Source: Phycisphaeraceae bacterium (GTDB lineage: Bacteria; Planctomycetota; Phycisphaerae; Phycisphaerales; Phycisphaeraceae). Taken from it: a DNA stretch of 64,000 bases. The position numbers were made by a program, and so were the translations under genes. Within the stretch, counting starts at the first letter, position 1. Every line of letters starts with the position of its first letter. Below the pieces are notes generated by a model. That model was not told the DNA's origin. It worked only from the letters and a program-made list of their open reading frames with translations, and ran no database searches. The stretch spans positions 359,675 to 423,674 of the forward strand of contig JAJDCY010000010.1 of the NCBI GenBank assembly GCA_029260595.1, in the 5' to 3' direction. This document shows positions 60,618 through 64,000 of this stretch, in pieces.

Positions 60618-62498
60618 GTGACCACCGCGAATTGGCCATCACTGAACCCGCCACCCCAACTGAAAAAAGCGCTCGAGAGTTGCCGCCACGTCACCGTCGC
60701 GGCCAACGTCGAGCAGCTCACCGCCGCCGCTTGTGGCCGCCCCGAGGACGACCTGCTCGAAGTCACCTACGACCTGCCCGACGGGCGCACCGAGTCCGAA
60801 GCCACCGTCGCCCGTGTCCGCAACGGCATCGTCGCAAACTACCCCGATCCCTACATGAGGCGGCGCGACCCCGACTGCATGGTCATCGCCGACGACCAGC
60901 CGACCGACAAAGCGCGCTACCGCGACCGCTTCGGCAAGTCGTTCGACTCGTTGCGCACGGAAACATTCGATTGGCTGGCGAAACAAGAACTCACTGTTTT
61001 CGCGTTCCAGGCCGGTCAACCCGGGATGGGCACCGATGCGATCGCCGTCGCCCCGACCAACGCCGCGTTTTTCGCGCTCGGCCTGGCGCTGCTCCAGGGA
61101 ATCCGCGACCCGGCCGACCTTCCGTCCGGGTTCAACCCGCAGACGATTATTTACGTGGCCCCGCCGTTTCGACACACGCATTTCGCCGGCAAGCAGGTCG
61201 TCGTTCATGACCGCACCGGCGGGCTGCACGAGATCTTCGCGTACAACCTGTACCCCGGCCCCAGCGCGAAGAAAGGCATCTACGGTGCGCTGATCCGCCA
61301 GGGTGCGGAGGAAGGCTGGATCACCGCGCACTGCTCGGCCGTCCAGGTCGTCACCCCTTACGACAACGTCGTCACCATCATGCACGAGGGGGCCAGCGGT
61401 GGCGGCAAGAGCGAGATGCTCGAACAGCCGCACCGCCTGCCCGACGGCCAACTCCTCGTCGGCCACAATTTTATCTCCGGCGAAGAACGCTACGTTGAAA
61501 TCCCCCGCACGTGCGAGCTGCACCCGGTCTGCGACGACATGGCCCTGTGCCACCCCGCGATCCAGCAGGCCAACCGCAAGCTCTGGCTGACCGATGCCGA
61601 AGACTCCTGGTTTGTCCGCGTCAACCACATCACCGGCTACGGCACCGACATCGACATCGAGCGCCTCACCGCCAATCCGCCGCGCCCGCTGTTGTTCCTG
61701 AACATCGACTCGGTCCCCAACAGCCGCGCCCTGATCTGGGAGCACATCGAGGACGAACCCGGCAAGCCGTGCCCCAACCCGCGCGTCGTCATCCCGCGCA
61801 CCATCATCCCCAACATCGTCAATGAACCGGTGAGCATCGACATCCGCAGCATCGGCATCCGCACGCCACCGTTCACGCAGGAAAAGCCCAGCTACGGGAT
61901 CATCGGGATCTGCCACATTCTTCCGCCGGCGTTGGCGTGGGTATGGCGGTTGGTCGCCCCGCGCGGCTACGCCAACCCGAGCATCGTCGGCTCGGACAAA
62001 ATGTCCAGCGAGGGTGTCGGCAGCTATTGGCCGTTCGCCACCGGCCGACGAGTCGACCAGGCCAACCTCATCCTCCGCCAGATCGAACAAACCCCCGCGA
62101 CGCGCTACGTCGTGATCCCCAACCAGCACATCGGCGCATGGGAGGTCGGTTTCATGCCCCAGTGGCTCGCACGCGACTACCTCGCCCGACGCGGCAGCGC
62201 CAAGTTTTCCGACGCCCAGATCAGCCCAGCCGTCTGCCCGCTGCTCGGCTACACCCTCAACTCGATGCGCATCGAGGGTGTTCGCATGCCCCGCCGTTTG
62301 CTCGATGTCGCCCTCCAGCCGGAGGTCGGCCCGGAAGGCTACGCCAAGGGCGCCGCGATCCTCCGCGACTTCTTCACCGAAAACCTCATGCAATACCTCG
62401 AGCCCGATCTGTCACCGCTCGGCCGCGAGATCATCCAGGCCACGCTCGACGGTGCCGCCGTCACTGACTACGAACGCCTGCTGCCGCAATCGCGATGA
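60618..62498 (+). CDS. DUF4914 family PEPCK-like P-loop protein
   Basis: 626 residues from the GTG at 60618, with AGGAAGGA about nine bases upstream; the frame is open further upstream without family-like sequence. The sequence shows the DUF4914 pattern known from Planctomycetes and Bacteroidetes: VTYDLPDGRTESEATVARVRNGIVANYPDPYMRRRDPDCMV, IIYVAPPFRHTHFAGKQVVVHDR and FAYNLYPGPSAKKGIYG, with a phosphate-binding loop HEGASGGGKSEM (P-loop about 258-266) like that of PEP carboxykinase and HPr kinase. Its reaction is unknown; an ATP- or PP-dependent kinase or carboxykinase is the reasonable guess. A small RNA gene lies 133 bases downstream. Confidence 0.85.
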   Translation: MTTANWPSLNPPPQLKKALESCRHVTVAANVEQLTAAACGRPEDDLLEVTYDLPDGRTESEATVARVRNGIVANYPDPYMRRRDPDCMVIADDQPTDKARYRDRFGKSFDSLRTETFDWLAKQELTVFAFQAGQPGMGTDAIAVAPTNAAFFALGLALLQGIRDPADLPSGFNPQTIIYVAPPFRHTHFAGKQVVVHDRTGGLHEIFAYNLYPGPSAKKGIYGALIRQGAEEGWITAHCSAVQVVTPYDNVVTIMHEGASGGGKSEMLEQPHRLPDGQLLVGHNFISGEERYVEIPRTCELHPVCDDMALCHPAIQQANRKLWLTDAEDSWFVRVNHITGYGTDIDIERLTANPPRPLLFLNIDSVPNSRALIWEHIEDEPGKPCPNPRVVIPRTIIPNIVNEPVSIDIRSIGIRTPPFTQEKPSYGIIGICHILPPALAWVWRLVAPRGYANPSIVGSDKMSSEGVGSYWPFATGRRVDQANLILRQIEQTPATRYVVIPNQHIGAWEVGFMPQWLARDYLARRGSAKFSDAQISPAVCPLLGYTLNSMRIEGVRMPRRLLDVALQPEVGPEGYAKGAAILRDFFTENLMQYLEPDLSPLGREIIQATLDGAAVTDYERLLPQSR

Positions 62499-62597
62499 GG
62501 GCAGGCTCCGATCCAACCACCAGGCCGGAGCAAGATCGCCAATGGCTTGTTTACGTTCGTTACTGTTGAGCAAGCTAGCGGCAGTATGCGACAGCTC

Positions 62598-62625
62598 TTG
62601 AAATCAGGCAAAATGTAGCTATAAT
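62598..62625 (+). promoter_or_regulatory. near-consensus sigma-70 promoter
   Basis: TTGAAA (62598-62603) and a perfect TATAAT (62620-62625) are separated by 16 bases. No protein gene starts downstream on this strand; a hairpin-rich region follows and ends in an intrinsic terminator. A transcript would start at about 62632. Confidence 0.82.
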
Positions 62626-62631
62626 AGACAA

Positions 62632-62760
62632 GAATCCCGAGGATGGCCGCTAAGCCATCCCCGGGCAAGCACTGTCTTGCCGAACGGATCCTGCTTGATT
62701 GTGAATCCGTTCGACTAAGAGGTCATCGCTCCCGCCGCTCGACAGCGTGGCGGGAGCTTT
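62632..62760 (+). ncRNA. predicted small RNA with three hairpins and a terminator
   Basis: About 129 bases between a near-consensus promoter and an intrinsic terminator, in a gap with no gene on this strand. Hairpins: 62636-62665 (GGATGGC/GCCATCC with a CCCG/CGGG extension and one mismatch), 62664-62681 (GGCAAG/CTTGCC), and 62681-62713 (perfect nine-base stem CGAACGGAT/ATCCGTTCG with a 15-base loop). The first two share their outer two bases, so they may alternate. No open frame of note is inside. I cannot match it to 6S, SRP, tmRNA or RNase P RNA. It lies between the DUF4914 gene and the convergent DUF5343-like gene. Confidence 0.7.
62728..62760 (+). terminator. intrinsic terminator of the small RNA
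   Basis: A perfect nine-base stem (GCTCCCGCC at 62728-62736, GGCGGGAGC at 62749-62757) with a twelve-base loop that can pair further (GCT/AGC) is followed by TTT. On the minus strand the stem lacks a T-run, so it does not serve the DUF5343-like gene. Confidence 0.8.
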
Positions 62761-62772
62761 CGTCTATCCTCA

Positions 62773-63474
62773 TCAAACGACACCTCCTTCCTGATCTACG
62801 TTCTGCTTCGCATACTGCTCAACAGCAGCGAACATCGCCTTCAACATAGGCAGATCGGCTTCAGTCAAGTTCTTGGGCACCGAAATCTCGCCAGCCAGTT
62901 TGCCCGCAATCGGAATCGGAAATCGCACCGTTTCTGACAGAGTCTTAGTCGTGTGCCCCCCTCCACTACCATTGCTAGTTTGCGGCGTGGGGGCCTTTTT
63001 TTTCCTTCGGTTCAGTGGCGGCGCGCTCCCAAACTTGCCCTTTGCAATCGACGGCGATACCGGCAGCCCAACGTCTTGTGCTGCTTGCATTAGAAACCGG
63101 CAGGCCGGAGATACAATCGAGGGCCCGATTTCATCGCCGAACGAACGTTTCAGGGATGCGACAGTACCACTCTTAAGAAAGGAGAGCTGGTCGGCATAGT
63201 GCCGCTCAATCAAGGATTTCAATGTGCCGTTCCATGCCTCGCCTTCACCCCCGGCAAGACGGCGGAACTCTTGAGACGGCTTCTCTTTGTCGTCGATCAA
63301 CTCAAAGAATTTCAGTGCCCCGAACAAGAGCGTACGTGCGCTACCATTCATGCGGTCGTACATGGAGTAGTCGATTGTGTCCGGCACGTGGTCGAGCCCG
63401 GCGATGGAACTTTTGAAAGTCTTATAGGCGACATATGGCGGGGTTCGTTTCTTCAATTTCTGGTCGCTGGCCAT
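62773..63474 (-). CDS. DUF5343-like protein, unknown function
   Basis: 233 residues from the ATG at 63474, which follows AAGGAG by eight bases; a longer frame to 63615 lacks such a site. The N-terminal 150 residues (PPYVAYKTFKSSIAGLDHVPD, then SARTLLFGALKFFELIDDKEKPSQEF) match the two-winged-helix pattern of DUF5343 proteins. A Lys/Pro/Gly-rich linker leads to a C-terminal segment with FPIPIAGKLAGEISVPKNLTEADLPMLKAMFAAVEQYA. GC content is lower than average, and DUF5343 genes often occur in mobile or defence islands. The gene stands alone. Confidence 0.7.
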   Translation of the reverse strand: MASDQKLKKRTPPYVAYKTFKSSIAGLDHVPDTIDYSMYDRMNGSARTLLFGALKFFELIDDKEKPSQEFRRLAGGEGEAWNGTLKSLIERHYADQLSFLKSGTVASLKRSFGDEIGPSIVSPACRFLMQAAQDVGLPVSPSIAKGKFGSAPPLNRRKKKAPTPQTSNGSGGGHTTKTLSETVRFPIPIAGKLAGEISVPKNLTEADLPMLKAMFAAVEQYAKQNVDQEGGVV

Positions 63475-64000
63475 TTCTGGGCTCCTTATTGGGGGGGGGC
63501 TCCAAAAACTGTAGTCCGCCCATGGAAAAAATGCAACTGTCCAAGATGCGAAAAAAGCAAAAGGCGTTTTTGCGCTAATTTGATCGGGGCTTGTTTGGTG
63601 CATTCTGGAACGCAAGAATAGGTGATTTCGGCATTGTATAAATGATTATGGTTGTTCTTGGCCTCTCGGGGCTCGCGGAGATATGGGGTTTTTTGATCGA
63701 GCGATTTTATCGAAAGGGCGAAAATTTAAAATCAAGAGGCGATATTGGGTGGTTTGCCGGCCTGCCCATTGCTTGGCAAGGCCGGGCTAACGAGAACGTC
63801 AATGACATGCCATGTGCGACCAAAGATTGCTGGCAAATAGTGTTGTGACTGACAACAAAAAGGGGGGAGAGGCAGCCGATAATTCCGCCGGGTGGCACCG
63901 CAGGCTTGCCCCGCAGTGCCGTATGACGAGCGCCAGCCGGTGTGATCTCCGGCAACTCGACCTCTATCCGTCCACATGTCTAACTCACCCAGTTAGCTCA
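63475..64000. other. gene-poor end region
   Basis: No convincing gene is seen. A 68-codon frame on the plus strand (63642-63848) and an 82-codon frame on the minus strand (63707-63955) overlap each other, lack good ribosome binding sites and have no family-like sequence; the latter may be the edge of a gene outside the window. The part 63600-63740 is AT-rich. A strong hairpin is marked separately. Confidence 0.5.
63894..63920. repeat. strong hairpin, probably a palindromic repeat unit
   Basis: An 11-base stem (GGCACCGCAGG at 63894-63904 and CCCGCAGTGCC at 63910-63920, with two wobble pairs) encloses a five-base loop CTTGC. No T-run follows on either strand, so it is more like an interspersed palindrome than a terminator. 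No second copy occurs in the window. Confidence 0.55.

Noticed and set aside
60639-62393. Long open frame (584 codons) on the minus strand opposite the DUF4914 gene
   Set aside because: Its translation has no family-like sequence and is a mirror of the high-GC third positions of the plus-strand gene, whose product is clearly conserved.
63642-63848. Plus-strand 68-codon frame near the window end
   Set aside because: Weak start context, no motif, and an equally long frame on the other strand overlaps it.
1-64000. tRNA, tmRNA, SRP and RNase P RNA genes
   Set aside because: Intergenic regions were read on both strands for T-loop and other core motifs and none was convincing; a covariance-model scan would be needed to exclude them fully.

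Overview
The window looks like a chromosomal piece of a high-GC planctomycete, most likely of the Phycisphaerae. No rRNA or tRNA gene is present to prove this. The inference rests on a PEP-CTERM protein, a dockerin-type calcium loop, a DUF4914 protein, a FeeM-like N-acyl amino acid synthase, very large repetitive secreted proteins of unknown function, and generally broken-up classic operons. Gene density is high and genes lie on both strands. No phage, insertion sequence or CRISPR array is visible.

Layout. 1-8029 is mostly housekeeping: the end of a tRNA-dihydrouridine synthase, a small lipoprotein, a P-loop kinase-like protein, a FloA flotillin, a shortened MnmE-like GTPase with a membrane protein, then coaX, obg and rpmA on the minus strand and pdxJ on the plus strand. 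8094-17186 holds an SGNH-fold protein without its catalytic residues, a TPR/secretin outer-membrane protein, a TIM-barrel isomerase-like protein, a CPA2 antiporter fused to a PTS EIIA domain, and a PEP-CTERM exported protein with its own terminator. 17594-28764 carries an MlaF/MlaD-type lipid transport pair, YraN and a PpiC-type lipoprotein, an amt-PII nitrogen pair, two unknown envelope proteins, and a TolC/HlyD export pair. 28996-37789 has a GH35-like protein, a GroES-like protein, aroA overlapping an MsbA-like exporter, a beta-helix surface protein and an MBL-fold hydrolase. 38003-40903 has an ECF sigma/anti-sigma pair, a 600-base non-coding stretch ending in a strong terminator, and a NagD-type HAD phosphatase. 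40958-44915 has a palindromic repeat, an AT-richer orphan gene and a three-gene nonulosonic-acid sugar operon (NeuC, NeuD, PtmE types).

44977-62498 begins with an arsenite methyltransferase. It continues with 10.7 kb of two overlapping genes that encode three homologous giant envelope modules; two of the modules are fused through what looks like a fossil signal peptide. Next come a small HTH protein carrying a dockerin-like calcium loop, a coupled Cys-rich protein/FeeM-like synthase pair, cysS, and a DUF4914 PEPCK-like P-loop protein. The last 1.5 kb is less GC-rich. It contains a strongly predicted small RNA (near-consensus sigma-70 promoter, three hairpins and a terminator), a DUF5343-like gene and gene-poor sequence.

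The best candidates for undescribed biology are the three-module giant envelope proteins (46197-56931), the small RNA at 62632-62760, the HTH-dockerin/Cys-rich/FeeM neighbourhood (56946-58820), and several enzyme-family members that lack expected catalytic or regulatory residues (GH35-like, SGNH-like, PII, MnmE-like). All functions are inferred from reading the sequence; no database search was run.
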